From: Bacteroidota bacterium
GTDB lineage: Bacteria; Bacteroidota; Bacteroidia; Flavobacteriales_F; PHOS-HE28
DNA: 47,624 nt
NCBI GenBank assembly: GCA_018267055.1
Contig: JAFDZF010000096.1
Location: forward strand, 1-47,624
Reading direction: 5' to 3'
The notes below the pieces were generated by a model, which was not told where the DNA came from, did no database searches, and saw only the letters and a program-made list of their open reading frames with translations. How positions within the stretch are numbered: the first letter of the stretch is position 1; each line of letters begins with the position of its first letter. The position numbers and the translations under genes were made by a program. Shown in pieces: positions 15,588 through 26,332 of this stretch.

Positions 15588-16316
15588 ATGCACATCGCGA
15601 TCGCAGGCAACATCGGCTCCGGCAAGACCACCCTCACCCAACTGCTGGCCAAGCACTACAAGTGGGACCAGCTGCAGGAAGCGGTGGACAACAACCCCTA
15701 CCTGTTCGACTTCTACAAGGACATGCAGCGGTGGAGCTTCAACCTGCAGATCTTCTTCCTCAACAGCCGCTTCGAGCAGCTGCTGGAGATCCGCCGCAGT
15801 GGTCGCAACGTGGTGCAGGACCGCACCATCTATGAGGACGCGTACATCTTCGCGCCCAACCTGCACGCGATGGGCCTGATGACCACGCGCGACTTCGAGA
15901 ACTACTTCCGCCTGTTCCAGAACATGGACAGCGCGATCACCCCGCCGGACCTGATGATCTACCTCCGCGCCAGCGTGCCCAACCTGGTGCGCCAGATCGC
16001 GGAGCGCGGCCGCGAGTACGAGACCAGCATCAGCATCGACTACCTGAAGCGCCTGCACGAGCGCTACGAGGCCTGGATCTCGACCTACGACAAGGGCAAG
16101 ATCCTGATCATCGACGTGGACGACAACGCCTTCCACACCAAGCCCGAGGACCTGGGCAAGATCATCACCTCCATCGACGCGGAGATCCACGGCCTCTTCC
16201 CCGCCGAGGCCCCGCCGACCAACGGCCACGGCAAGGCCGCGGTGAAAGCCGCCGTGATCGCTGGCGGCAAGGCGGCCACCGGCAAGGAGAAGAAGGTGGC
16301 GGCGAAGAAGAAGTGA
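15588..16316 (+). CDS. Deoxynucleoside kinase (dNK family), second copy with Lys/Ala-rich tail
   Basis: A 242-residue kinase. The P-loop GNIGSGKT is at residues 7-14, followed by EAVDNNPYLFDFYKDM, the catalytic DRTIYEDAYIFA motif (the family's DRS/ERS site), the YLRASVPNLVRQI helix and the lid RGREYETSIS. This set is close to deoxyadenosine/deoxyguanosine kinases. Residues from about 208 on form a low-complexity tail rich in alanine, glycine and lysine ([23 protein letters not shown]) that the first copy at 9087 lacks; similar tails bind nucleic acid in other proteins, but that is only an inference here. The stop overlaps the GTG start of the dioxygenase gene. Confidence 0.9.
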   Translation: MHIAIAGNIGSGKTTLTQLLAKHYKWDQLQEAVDNNPYLFDFYKDMQRWSFNLQIFFLNSRFEQLLEIRRSGRNVVQDRTIYEDAYIFAPNLHAMGLMTTRDFENYFRLFQNMDSAITPPDLMIYLRASVPNLVRQIAERGREYETSISIDYLKRLHERYEAWISTYDKGKILIIDVDDNAFHTKPEDLGKIITSIDAEIHGLFPAEAPPTNGHGKAAVKAAVIAGGKAATGKEKKVAAKKK

Positions 16317-17044
16317 CCCTCAAGGAAGCGGAGATTCCCCACCGTGGGCAAGGCTCCGTGCGAACGGATGGCTATGCCATCGTGCCGGGCGTCCTGGGGT
16401 TGGATGCCATAGGAGCAGCACTGGACATCCTGCGAACGATCGATCGTTCCCGCCCGGAGGTGATGGCCGGGAACGCCCTCTTCGCCATCCGGAACGTGCT
16501 CTCGCTCGCTCCGGGACTGTTGCGGACCATCTGGACCGATCGCCTCTCTTCCCTGGTCCGGGAACACCTCGGCGACAATGCGTTCATCACGAAGTCGATC
16601 TATTTCGACAAGCCTTCCGGCTCGAACTGGGCGGTCGCATCGCACCAGGACATCAGCATTTCCATCGACCGGGCCGCTGATGTGCCGGGCTTCAGCGGAT
16701 GGACCAACAAACGGGGCATCATCGGTGCCATCCCCCCGCTCCACATCCTGGAGAGCGCCTTGACCATCCGCTTGCATCTCGATGCCACGGACGGCACGAA
16801 CGGGGCCTTGCATGTGATCCCAGGCTCGCACAGGGCGGGGATCGTGCCGGCTCCCCCTGTGACCAGGACCGAAGTGATCTGTGCGGTGCCGCAGGGCGGA
16901 GCCATGCTCATGCGTCCGCTGCTGTTCCATGCCAGTCGACGTTCGCTATCGAACGCTCCGCGGCGGGTGCTGCACCTGGAGTTCAATCACCTCGATCTGC
17001 CTGAAGGCCTGCAATGGGCGGAGCGTCGGTCATTGCCGACCTGA
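16313..17044 (+). CDS. PhyH-type Fe(II)/2-oxoglutarate dioxygenase
   Basis: A 243-residue protein of the phytanoyl-CoA dioxygenase family. The iron ligands are visible as HQD (His111, Asp113) and a distal His206 in LLFHASRRS, with a 2-oxoglutarate-binding arginine likely in [10 protein letters not shown]. The segment [15 protein letters not shown] is the usual family loop. The start is a GTG at 16313 overlapping the upstream kinase stop (GTGA). Family members hydroxylate small molecules, lipids or amino-acid derivatives; the substrate is unknown. Codon use looks less GC-biased than in the neighbours, which might mean later acquisition. A perfect hairpin terminator follows 13 bases after the stop. 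Confidence 0.85.
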   Translation: MTLKEAEIPHRGQGSVRTDGYAIVPGVLGLDAIGAALDILRTIDRSRPEVMAGNALFAIRNVLSLAPGLLRTIWTDRLSSLVREHLGDNAFITKSIYFDKPSGSNWAVASHQDISISIDRAADVPGFSGWTNKRGIIGAIPPLHILESALTIRLHLDATDGTNGALHVIPGSHRAGIVPAPPVTRTEVICAVPQGGAMLMRPLLFHASRRSLSNAPRRVLHLEFNHLDLPEGLQWAERRSLPT

Positions 17045-17057
17045 CCGGATGTGCCCT

Positions 17058-17095
17058 GAACGAAGAAGCGCGCCTCCTGGCGCGCTTCTTCGTTC
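17058..17095. terminator. Perfect 17-bp bidirectional terminator
   Basis: GAACGAAGAAGCGCGCC, loop TCCT, GGCGCGCTTCTTCGTTC: 17 matched pairs without mismatch. The A-rich and T-rich halves allow use from both sides, and the element lies exactly between two converging genes (the dioxygenase stop at 17044 and the pyrophosphatase stop at 17112). Confidence 0.88.
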
Positions 17096-17111
17096 GAATG
17101 ACAAGCTCCGC

Positions 17112-19370
<2,259 letters not shown>

Positions 19371-19433
19371 CGTTCGTCTTCTTTCGTGTGTATGGTCTTG
19401 TCCCTCAGCGGATAGGTCCGCCCGGAAGGGGTG

Positions 19434-19441
19434 CGAAAATA
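19434..19441 (-). promoter_or_regulatory. -7 element of the pyrophosphatase gene
   Basis: TATTTTCG on the minus strand, 63 bases before the ATG at 19370; the same form as before the SpoU methyltransferase gene. Confidence 0.5.
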
Positions 19442-19541
19442 GAGATCCCGGGTTAAGGGCCTAATGCCCCGGTGCTTTCGGCTTTCCCTACGGCCTCCCG
19501 CCGCGCGCCTGCGCCCGGAACAGCCCCCCCAGGGCACGGGC

Positions 19542-21236
19542 TCAACGCACGACCATCAGCGGCACCGCACAGCCGCCGTCCAGCCGCAGCACATAACGGC
19601 CCGTGGGCAGGCCCGCCACATCGATGTACGGGGACGGCCGCCCCGCCCAATGCCTGACCAGCGCGCCGTGCGCGTCCAGGAGGTCCATGGACCGGGCCGC
19701 GGCCACCCCCTCGCCGGACAGCCGCAGCGATCCGTCGGCCGGGTTCGGGAAGACCGCGACGCAGGGCGCCGCCTTCGGGCGCTCGGGGGCCGGGACCGCG
19801 GTGGGCAGGTCGTGCGAGCCGTACTTCACGGTGAACCCCATCATGCCGAACGGGGACGTGAGCGTGCCGTTCACCGCCGTGCTGTCGATGTCCGCCCACT
19901 CGCCGTAGGTGCCGGTCATGATCACGCTACCCTCGCTGTCGGTGGCCAGGGCGTTGGCCGTATCGAACACGCCGCCCGTGGCGACACCGCGCACCCAGCT
20001 GAAACTTCCATCCGGACGGTACCGGACCACGAACAGGTCGTTCGCCACGGTCATCGGCAGGTAGGCCTCGCCCGGACCGGGATCGAAGTCCTGCGCATCG
20101 CTGTAGGCGCCGGTGAGGGAAACGTACCCTTCATCGTCCACGGCCACGTCGCTCACGCCATCGAAGTGATTGTTGCCTTGCACGGCATGGGCCCATTCGG
20201 CATTGCCGGCGGTGTCCAGCTTCGCCACGTAGAGCGTTCCGCCCACGCTCCCGGCCGTCAGCTGCAGCACGCCGGGGCCCGGGTCCAGGTCGGCCGTGCC
20301 TTCGATCGTGCCGGTGAGGTAGAGGTGGCCGGCGTCCGCGCAGATGGCCTCGCCCAGGTCGTCCTCCGGACCGCCCAGGCTGCAGACCTGCACCACGTTC
20401 CCCAGGGTATCGAGCTTGCACACGAACGCATCCGCCCCCCCGTTGCCGGTGAACGGCACGCCATTGGCCGCGGTGGCCCCGTTGAACGTGCCGGTAACGT
20501 ATACATGGCCCCCGCTGCAGGCCAGGTCGCGCCCCAGCTGCAGCCCCGCGCCCTGGATGCCCCGCACCCACACCAAGGCGCCCGTCGGGTCGTACTTGGC
20601 GCAGTAGGCGTCCCATCCGCCCCCTTGGTGGACGAGGACCGCCGTCCCCGGCCCGTTGTCGAAATCCACCGTATTGCTCATCTGCCCCGTGACGTAGATG
20701 AAGCCGTTCCCATCCACCGCCACGGCATAGACCTCGTCATGCCCCACGCCGCCCACGGGCACCGCCCACCGGAATGCGCCGGAGGTGTCGAACCGGGCGA
20801 TGTACCCGTCGACGCTGCCTGCGCTACGCATCCAGATCGTGTCCGGCCCGTTGTCCCAATCCACGGCGCCATCGAACCGCCCGACCATAATCAGCCCGCC
20901 GTCCGGCGTCAGGGCCAGGCCTTTCGGGATGTCGCCGCCGGAGCCGCCCGTGGTGATGTGCCAGACGTGCTCGCCGGCGGCCGTGTACTTCACGAGGAAG
21001 TTGTCGCCGTTCGAGCCGTCGGTCTGGCTCCAGGCCGTATCCGGGCCCGGGTCGAGGTCCGCCCTCGCGTTCATGTTGCCGCAGACGTACACGTTCCGCT
21101 GCGCATCGGTGACCACGGCCATGCCGCGCGCCTCCCCTTCCTGGATCGGCGCGATCCACTCAACGGTCTGCGACCGGGCGGCCTGCGCCGCGAGAACGAT
21201 ACATAGGAACGCTATACGATGCATGGACGGCCTCAT
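19542..21236 (-). CDS. T9SS-secreted SBBP-repeat protein
   Basis: A 564-residue secreted protein. ATG 21236 or, giving a cleaner signal peptide (MHRIAFLCIVLAAQAARSQ), ATG 21224 may be the true start. The mature part is a row of SBBP-type beta-propeller repeats, each with a D-DPGP or D-DNGP turn: ADLDPGPDT, VDWDNGPDT, VDFDNGPGT, ADLDPGPGV and QDFDPGPGE. The last 80 residues (VAVFPNPADGSLRLSG through GLPTGRYVLRLDGG) are a type A T9SS sorting domain. It is expected to be cell-surface attached or released. It begins 30 bases after pdhB on the same strand and may be partly co-transcribed, though CATCTTTG (21241-21248) could serve as its own -7 element. Confidence 0.82.
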   Translation of the reverse strand: MRPSMHRIAFLCIVLAAQAARSQTVEWIAPIQEGEARGMAVVTDAQRNVYVCGNMNARADLDPGPDTAWSQTDGSNGDNFLVKYTAAGEHVWHITTGGSGGDIPKGLALTPDGGLIMVGRFDGAVDWDNGPDTIWMRSAGSVDGYIARFDTSGAFRWAVPVGGVGHDEVYAVAVDGNGFIYVTGQMSNTVDFDNGPGTAVLVHQGGGWDAYCAKYDPTGALVWVRGIQGAGLQLGRDLACSGGHVYVTGTFNGATAANGVPFTGNGGADAFVCKLDTLGNVVQVCSLGGPEDDLGEAICADAGHLYLTGTIEGTADLDPGPGVLQLTAGSVGGTLYVAKLDTAGNAEWAHAVQGNNHFDGVSDVAVDDEGYVSLTGAYSDAQDFDPGPGEAYLPMTVANDLFVVRYRPDGSFSWVRGVATGGVFDTANALATDSEGSVIMTGTYGEWADIDSTAVNGTLTSPFGMMGFTVKYGSHDLPTAVPAPERPKAAPCVAVFPNPADGSLRLSGEGVAAARSMDLLDAHGALVRHWAGRPSPYIDVAGLPTGRYVLRLDGGCAVPLMVVR

Positions 21237-21266
21237 CCAGCAAAGATGCGGCCGATCGCGCCGGGC

Positions 21267-22250
21267 CTACTTCCGCACGTACATCACCTCCTTCACCGCC
21301 TTCACGGTGCGCGCCACGTTGGGCAGCGAAGCATCGATGAGGGGGGGGGAGAAGGGCAGCGGCGTATCGGCCTGGTTCACGCGCAGCACGGGGGCGTCCA
21401 GGTAGTCGAACGCGTCCTTCTGGATGCGGTAGGCCAGCTCGCTGCTCACGCTCACGTAAGGCCAGCTCTCCTCCACCACCACCACGCGGTTGGTCTTCTT
21501 CGCGCTCGCGATGATGGTGGCCACGTCCAGCGGGCGGATGGTGCGTAGGTCGATCACCTCCGCGTCGATGCCCTCCTTGGCCAGCTCCTCGGCGGCGCCC
21601 AGGGCCACCTTCATCATCTTGCCGAAGCTGACGATGGTGACGTCCTTGCCGGGGCGCTTCACGTCGGCCACGCCGATGGGCAGCAGGTACTCGCCGTCGG
21701 GGATGTCGCCCTTGTCGCCGTACATGCGCTCGCTCTCCATGAAGAGCACGGGGTCGTCGTCGCGGATGGCGGCCTTCAGCAGGCCCTTGGCGTCGTAAGG
21801 GTTGCTGGGGGTGATCACCTTGAGCCCCGGCACGTTGGCGTACATGGCCTCGAAGCTCTGGCTGTGCGTGGCCGCCAGCTGGCCGGCGCTGCCGTTGCCG
21901 CCGCGGAACACGATGGGCACGTTGAACTGGCCGCCGCTCATCTGCAGCATCTTGGCCGCGTGGTTGATGATCTGGTCCGCCGCCAGGATGGCGAAGTTCC
22001 AGGTCATGAACTCCACGATGGGGCGCAGCCCGTTCATGGCGGCGCCCACCCCGATGGAGGCGAAGCCCAGCTCGGCGATCGGCGTGTCGATGATGCGCTT
22101 GGGGCCGAATTCCGCCAGCATGCCCTTGCTCACCTTGTAGGCGCCATCGTACTCGGCCACCTCCTCGCCCATGAGGAACACGTTGGGGTCACGGCGCATC
22201 TCTTCGCTCATGGCCTCGTTGAGCGCTTCACGGAACTGGACGGTACGCAT
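21267..22250 (-). CDS. pdhB: Pyruvate dehydrogenase E1 component, beta subunit
   Basis: A 327-residue thiamine-diphosphate enzyme subunit that forms the alpha2-beta2 E1 of the pyruvate dehydrogenase complex. Seen are FREALNEAMSEEMRRDPNVF and MGEEVAEYDGAYKVSKG, the IIDTPIAELGFASIGVGAAM block, VEFMTWNFA, RGGNGSAGQLAATHSQSFEA, and the C-terminal VVVVEESWPYVSVSSELAYR. Length and motif order are normal. The alpha subunit is not in the window, so E1 is encoded at two loci. Near the 3' end the coding strand contains nine consecutive C residues (complement of 21341-21349, encoding the end of PFSPPLID), a possible slippage site; the frame is intact here. Confidence 0.95.
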   Translation of the reverse strand: MRTVQFREALNEAMSEEMRRDPNVFLMGEEVAEYDGAYKVSKGMLAEFGPKRIIDTPIAELGFASIGVGAAMNGLRPIVEFMTWNFAILAADQIINHAAKMLQMSGGQFNVPIVFRGGNGSAGQLAATHSQSFEAMYANVPGLKVITPSNPYDAKGLLKAAIRDDDPVLFMESERMYGDKGDIPDGEYLLPIGVADVKRPGKDVTIVSFGKMMKVALGAAEELAKEGIDAEVIDLRTIRPLDVATIIASAKKTNRVVVVEESWPYVSVSSELAYRIQKDAFDYLDAPVLRVNQADTPLPFSPPLIDASLPNVARTVKAVKEVMYVRK

Positions 22251-22269
22251 GGTCGGTGATCAGGGAGGT

Positions 22270-22277
22270 CAAAGGTA
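22270..22277 (-). promoter_or_regulatory. Promoter of pdhB
   Basis: TACCTTTG on the minus strand is an exact TAnnTTTG, 19 bases before the pdhB start. A TTG lies 23 bases farther upstream, at the limit of the accepted -33 spacing. Confidence 0.65.
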
Positions 22278-22341
22278 GATGCCGCCCCGTTGTCCGTTGA
22301 CAATGGCTTCCCGGCACGCATGGCACCGGCACCCGGCCGGC

Positions 22342-23319
22342 CTAACGCTTGGGCGGGTGGCCGCGCACTTCCTTCAGCTTCTCCCCCTTGCTGCCGGTGC
22401 TCACCACCTCCCCGTGCTCGATGGTGAGCTCCTGCCGGACCACCCGTACCGCGTCCGACCGCGGCTTGATGGGGCGGCCGTGCTCCTGGCACCACACGTA
22501 GACGAACTCGGCCCCGAGGAAGAAGGTCTGCGAGCTGTAGAAGGTCCACAGCAGCAGCGAGATCAGGCCCGCCGCCGCCCCGAACGCCGACGCCGGGTCG
22601 GAGGAATCGAAGTACAGCATGAGGATGTACTTGCCCAGGCCGAACAGCACGGTGGTGAAGGCCGCGCCCGGGATCACGTCGCGCCAGGCGATGCGCGCCG
22701 CGGGCAGGTACTTGAACACGCAGGCGAACACGAAGGTGCTCACCGAGAAGCTCAGGGCGAAGGAGATGAACTGGATCAGGAGCGAGCCCAGCCCGGGCAG
22801 CGCCCGCGCCAGGTCGTCGGAGAAGCCGGTGATGAGCGCGTTCAGCGTGAAGGTGACGATGAGCAGGAAGCCCAGCCCCATCACGAAGGAGAACGACAGC
22901 AGCCGCGAGACGACGAACCCCACCACGGTGTTCTTCGGCTTCGGCTGGATCTCCCACATGCGGTTGAGCGAGGTCTTCAGCGCGTTGAAGATGCCCGTGG
23001 CGCCCACCACCAGGGTGATGAGGCCGATGACGGTGGCCAGCCAGCCCTTGCCGCTGATGTAGGCATTGCCCACGATGTCCTCCAGGGCCTTGGCCGTATC
23101 GGGGCCCACCAGGCCGTTGAGCTGCGTGAAGACCTGGCCGCGCACGGCGTCCGGCCCCGCCACGATGCCCGAGATGGCGATGACCACCACCAGCAGCGGC
23201 ACGATGGAGAAGATGGTGTAATAGGCCAGCGACGCGCCCAGGTCGAAGGTGCGGTCCTCCACGAAGGCGTGGAACATCAGCTTCGTGAACCGCACGACCC
23301 GTTGGACGATCTTCCGCAT
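22342..23319 (-). CDS. YihY/UPF0761-type inner-membrane protein
   Basis: A 325-residue membrane protein of the YihY family (formerly called ribonuclease BN, now thought unrelated to RNase activity). The start at 23319 gives the familiar N-terminus FHAFVEDRTFDLGASLAYYTIFSIVPLL, followed by about six membrane helices and the family segments GATGIFNALKTSLNRMWEI and YLPAARIAWRDVIPGAAFT. FFLGAEFVYVW closes the membrane domain. A charged cytoplasmic tail of about 45 residues ends in GHPPKR. The molecular role is not established. A TAGGTTCG element (23326-23333) lies only 6 bases before the ATG. Confidence 0.88.
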   Translation of the reverse strand: MRKIVQRVVRFTKLMFHAFVEDRTFDLGASLAYYTIFSIVPLLVVVIAISGIVAGPDAVRGQVFTQLNGLVGPDTAKALEDIVGNAYISGKGWLATVIGLITLVVGATGIFNALKTSLNRMWEIQPKPKNTVVGFVVSRLLSFSFVMGLGFLLIVTFTLNALITGFSDDLARALPGLGSLLIQFISFALSFSVSTFVFACVFKYLPAARIAWRDVIPGAAFTTVLFGLGKYILMLYFDSSDPASAFGAAAGLISLLLWTFYSSQTFFLGAEFVYVWCQEHGRPIKPRSDAVRVVRQELTIEHGEVVSTGSKGEKLKEVRGHPPKR

Positions 23320-23415
23320 GCGCCGCGAACCTATAACGGGAGGCGGGAGCCTTCTGTTCTCGATACCGCCCTGCGCATTGAGCCGCGGGCCCCGGGCATT
23401 GGTGCGGTACCAAGC

Positions 23416-23440
23416 GCGGGGCCTGCGGCTCCAGGCCCGC
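23416..23440 (-). terminator. Probable terminator of the first LamG gene
   Basis: GCGGGGCCTG and CAGGCCCGC form a 9-bp stem with one bulged base and a 6-base loop, 13 bases after the stop at 23454 on the minus strand. A competing stem using GGCCCCG farther left also exists. Confidence 0.5.
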
Positions 23441-23453
23441 GAACGGCGAGGAC

Positions 23454-24824
23454 CTATTCCTTCACCAGGCGGAAGACGCCCTGCCGCTGGTCGGTGCGCA
23501 GGCGGATGAGGTAGATGCCCTCGCTCAGGCCGTCCACGGACAGGTCGGCGGTGCGCACGCCGCTGAACGCCTGGCGCAGCACCTCGCGGCCGTTCACGTC
23601 GGTCAGCACCACGTCCAGGCGCGCGGCGACCTCGTCCAGGGCGATGCGCACATGGTCCCGGGCCGGGTCGGGGAAGACGCGGGCGCTGAGGCCGCCCACC
23701 TCCGCGATGCCGCTGGTGTTCACCGTATAGCAGGCCGAGGTGTCGGTGCAGCCGTTCTGGGTGATCCGCACGGCGTAGGAGCCGTCCGCGGTGGCCGTGA
23801 ACTGCTGGCTGGTGGCACCCGGCACGGGCGCATACCCGTTGTTGCAGTCGAGCCACTGGTACGGGCCGGTGGGCGCCAGGGCGGTCAGCGTGGCGCCGGT
23901 CTGCACCACGTTCACCGTCACGCTGCCCACGTCCAGGGTCAGGGTCACGATGGAATCACAGGCGCCGCCCGTGGGGAAGGCCGCGCTGTAGACGCCCGCC
24001 GCGCTCAGCTCCTGCCCGTTGAAGGTGTAGGTCTCCCCCGGGCAGAGCAGGGCGTGCACGTTGTGGCCCACGTCGGCTCCCTGCACGAAGTTGGACGTGG
24101 CCCCGCTCATCGCCAGCCCTTGGAAGGTGCCGTTGATGTTGCCCTTGCTGTCGGTGAGGCTGGCGATGCCGGCGTTGTTGCCGCCGGCGGTGCCCTGGTC
24201 CATCTTGTAATAGAGCTGCAGGCCGTTCGCCTGGAGGTCGATGCCCTCGTTGTAGATGCACGTGATCTCCGATTGGGAGAGGCCCCTGTTCCAGAGGCTC
24301 ACCTCGTCCACACGCCCATCGAGGAAGAAGTCGGTGAACTCGTACAGCACATCGCCGATGCGCAGGGCCTGGCCCGTGGCCGAGATGCTGCCGGAGGCCG
24401 GCGCGGTGGCCACGTTGCTGCCGTTGTAGTAGATGGTGAGCTCGCTGCCGTCGTAGGTGAGCACCAGGAACTGCCAGGTGTCGAGCTGCAGGCCGGAGAA
24501 CTCCAGCGTATAGGCCGTGCCATCGCTGGTGCGCATGCGCCCTTCCAGCAGGTCGGCGGGCGATACCTGCAGGAGGTAGAAGTCCGCATCGAACTCATTG
24601 CGGAAGCCGGCGAACCCGTCGAAGTCGGGATAGCTCGGGAAGGGATTGGTGGGATACACCCAGCAGGTAAGGGTGATGCCCGTGCCGCCCACGATGAGGT
24701 CGGAGGCCCCTTCGACGCTCACCTGGTCATCGAGCCCGTCGAAGTCGAGGGCGTTCTGGACCTGTGCGGGGGACAGCAGGAACGTGGTACAAGCAGTAAG
24801 GGAAACAGCATAACGAAGGATCAT
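23454..24824 (-). CDS. T9SS-secreted LamG-domain protein, copy 1
   Basis: A 456-residue secreted protein. After a signal peptide (MILRYAVSLTACTTFLLSPAQ) comes a concanavalin-like LamG domain, about residues 23-215: ALDFDGLDDQVSVEGASDLI, ITLTCWVYPT, QFLVLTYDGSELTIYYNGS and DGRVDEVSLWNRGLS. A middle part with YTFNGQELSAAGVYSAAF repeats a motif common in Bacteroidota surface proteins, then an Ig-like stretch (YQWLDCNNGYAPVPGATSQ). The last 80 residues (ARVFPDPARDHVRIAL to GLSEGIYLIRL) are a type A T9SS sorting domain. It is paralogous along its whole length to the gene directly upstream (24971-26332). The role is probably surface adhesion or glycan binding. Confidence 0.83.
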   Translation of the reverse strand: MILRYAVSLTACTTFLLSPAQVQNALDFDGLDDQVSVEGASDLIVGGTGITLTCWVYPTNPFPSYPDFDGFAGFRNEFDADFYLLQVSPADLLEGRMRTSDGTAYTLEFSGLQLDTWQFLVLTYDGSELTIYYNGSNVATAPASGSISATGQALRIGDVLYEFTDFFLDGRVDEVSLWNRGLSQSEITCIYNEGIDLQANGLQLYYKMDQGTAGGNNAGIASLTDSKGNINGTFQGLAMSGATSNFVQGADVGHNVHALLCPGETYTFNGQELSAAGVYSAAFPTGGACDSIVTLTLDVGSVTVNVVQTGATLTALAPTGPYQWLDCNNGYAPVPGATSQQFTATADGSYAVRITQNGCTDTSACYTVNTSGIAEVGGLSARVFPDPARDHVRIALDEVAARLDVVLTDVNGREVLRQAFSGVRTADLSVDGLSEGIYLIRLRTDQRQGVFRLVKE

Positions 24825-24912
24825 GTTGGGAAGAGATTAGGTGGCTGGTAAATTAATGGACGGGCCTGTACCGGGGACCGTTGCTTCATCGGCCGGGTCC
24901 GCCCCCGAAGCC

Positions 24913-24949
24913 GCACGCCCGGACCCGCGTTCAGCGGACCCGGGCGTGC
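24913..24949 (-). terminator. Terminator-like hairpin between the two LamG genes
   Basis: GCACGCCCGG (24913-24922) and CCGGGCGTGC (24940-24949) form a perfect 10-bp stem, with further partial pairing inside. It lies 21 bases after the stop of the upstream LamG copy on the minus strand, so it probably ends that transcript. Confidence 0.65.
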
Positions 24950-24970
24950 CTTGCCTGGAAGGGGAGCCGA

Positions 24971-26332
24971 CTACTGCTTCACCAACCGGAGCACGTCCCG
25001 ACGGGACGGGGTGGCCAGGCGGACGAGGTACACGCCGTCGGTGAGGCCCTCCAGGGACAGGTCCACCGTGCTGGTGCCGTTGAAGGTCCCACGCCATACC
25101 TCACGCCCGTTCATGTCGCACAGGGACAGGTCCAGCCGCGCGGCCGGTGCGCCCAACATGATCCGCACCTGGTCCCGGGCGGGGTCGGGGAAGAGGCGTG
25201 CGTCCAGGCCGGCCTGTTCCCGGATGCCCGTGACCACCACCGCATGGCAGGCGGACGTGTCCGCGCATTCCCCCTGGGTGACGAGCACCGCGTACGAGCC
25301 GCCCTGGTCCGGCAGGAAGGTCTGCTCCGTGGCGTCGGGGATCACAGCGTAGCCTTCGGAACAATCCAGCCATTGGTATGCGGCTTCCGTGGCGTTCGCC
25401 ATCAGGCCGCCTTCCAGTTCCGTTACGCTGGCATCCACCGCTGCGTTCACTTCGAGCGTGAGCATGACCGTGGAATCGCATTCCCCGCCGGAGACCGTCG
25501 CCAGGTATTCGCCCGCCTCGGTGAGCTCCTCGCCATTGAAGAGGTACGATCCGCCCGCGCAGATGGTGGCGGAGACCTCGTGGACCACGGGGGCCACGCC
25601 TTGCACGAAGTTCGAGGTCGTGCCGGTCAGCGCCATGTCCGTCAGTACGCCATCGATGTTCCCCTGCGCATCGGTCAACGTGGTGATCCCCGTATTGTCT
25701 CCGTCAGCGGTCCCTTGCTCCATGGGATAATACAGCTGCAGGCCGTCCATGCCGACGTGGATGCCGGCGTTGTACAGGCACCGGACCTCCTCGGCCGTCA
25801 GCGCGCGGTCCCAGAGGGCCACTTCGTCCACCAGGCCATGAAGGGGCATGAAGAACATGTCCGGGACCCCGACCGCACCGATGCGGAAGGGCTCCGTGGC
25901 CGATGGGATGGAGCCCTGCGCCTCCATGGAGCCGACCGGGGAACCGTTGTAGTACAGGACCAGCTCGCTGCCGTCATAGCTCAGCACCAGGAACTGCCAA
26001 ACGCCCATTTGCAGCTCGGGATACCCCAGCGTATGCTCCGTGCCCTCGCTGTTGCGGAACCGTGCTTCGAGCCCGCCTCCCCAGAGCTGCAGGAGGTAGA
26101 AGTCCGCGTCGAGCTCGTTGCGGAAACCCGCCATGCCGCCATAGAAGTCCGCGGTCGTCGGGTTCACCCAGCAGGCCAAGGCGATGCCCGAGCCCGAGGT
26201 GATGAGGCCCGAGGCGTTCTCGACGATCACTTGGTCGTCGACGCCGTCGAAATCGAGGCCGTTCTGCGCGAGGGAGACGCTGCAGAGCATGGATGCGCCG
26301 ATGGCAAGAAGCGGGGAGTATCGTCCTGTCAT
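24971..26332 (-). CDS. T9SS-secreted LamG-domain protein, copy 2
   Basis: A 453-residue paralogue of the neighbouring gene at 23454. I start at ATG 26332, which gives MTGRYSPLLAIGASMLCSVSLAQ as signal peptide and a length near that of copy 1; the frame is open farther upstream but without a signal peptide. The LamG domain (LDFDGVDDQVIVENASGL, IALACWVNPT, WQFLVLSYDGSELVLYYNGS, LVDEVALWDRALT), the FNGEELTEAGEY block, the YQWLDCSEGYAVIPDATEQ Ig-like block and the C-terminal type A sorting domain (ARLFPDPARDQVRIML) all align with copy 1. Copy 2 looks like the product of tandem duplication followed by divergence. Confidence 0.83.
   Translation of the reverse strand: MTGRYSPLLAIGASMLCSVSLAQNGLDFDGVDDQVIVENASGLITSGSGIALACWVNPTTADFYGGMAGFRNELDADFYLLQLWGGGLEARFRNSEGTEHTLGYPELQMGVWQFLVLSYDGSELVLYYNGSPVGSMEAQGSIPSATEPFRIGAVGVPDMFFMPLHGLVDEVALWDRALTAEEVRCLYNAGIHVGMDGLQLYYPMEQGTADGDNTGITTLTDAQGNIDGVLTDMALTGTTSNFVQGVAPVVHEVSATICAGGSYLFNGEELTEAGEYLATVSGGECDSTVMLTLEVNAAVDASVTELEGGLMANATEAAYQWLDCSEGYAVIPDATEQTFLPDQGGSYAVLVTQGECADTSACHAVVVTGIREQAGLDARLFPDPARDQVRIMLGAPAARLDLSLCDMNGREVWRGTFNGTSTVDLSLEGLTDGVYLVRLATPSRRDVLRLVKQ

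Noticed and set aside
19542-21236. Repeats in the SBBP protein as a CRISPR or DNA repeat array
   Set aside because: The periodicity is at protein level (DPGP turns in propeller blades), with diverged codons and no regular spacer.
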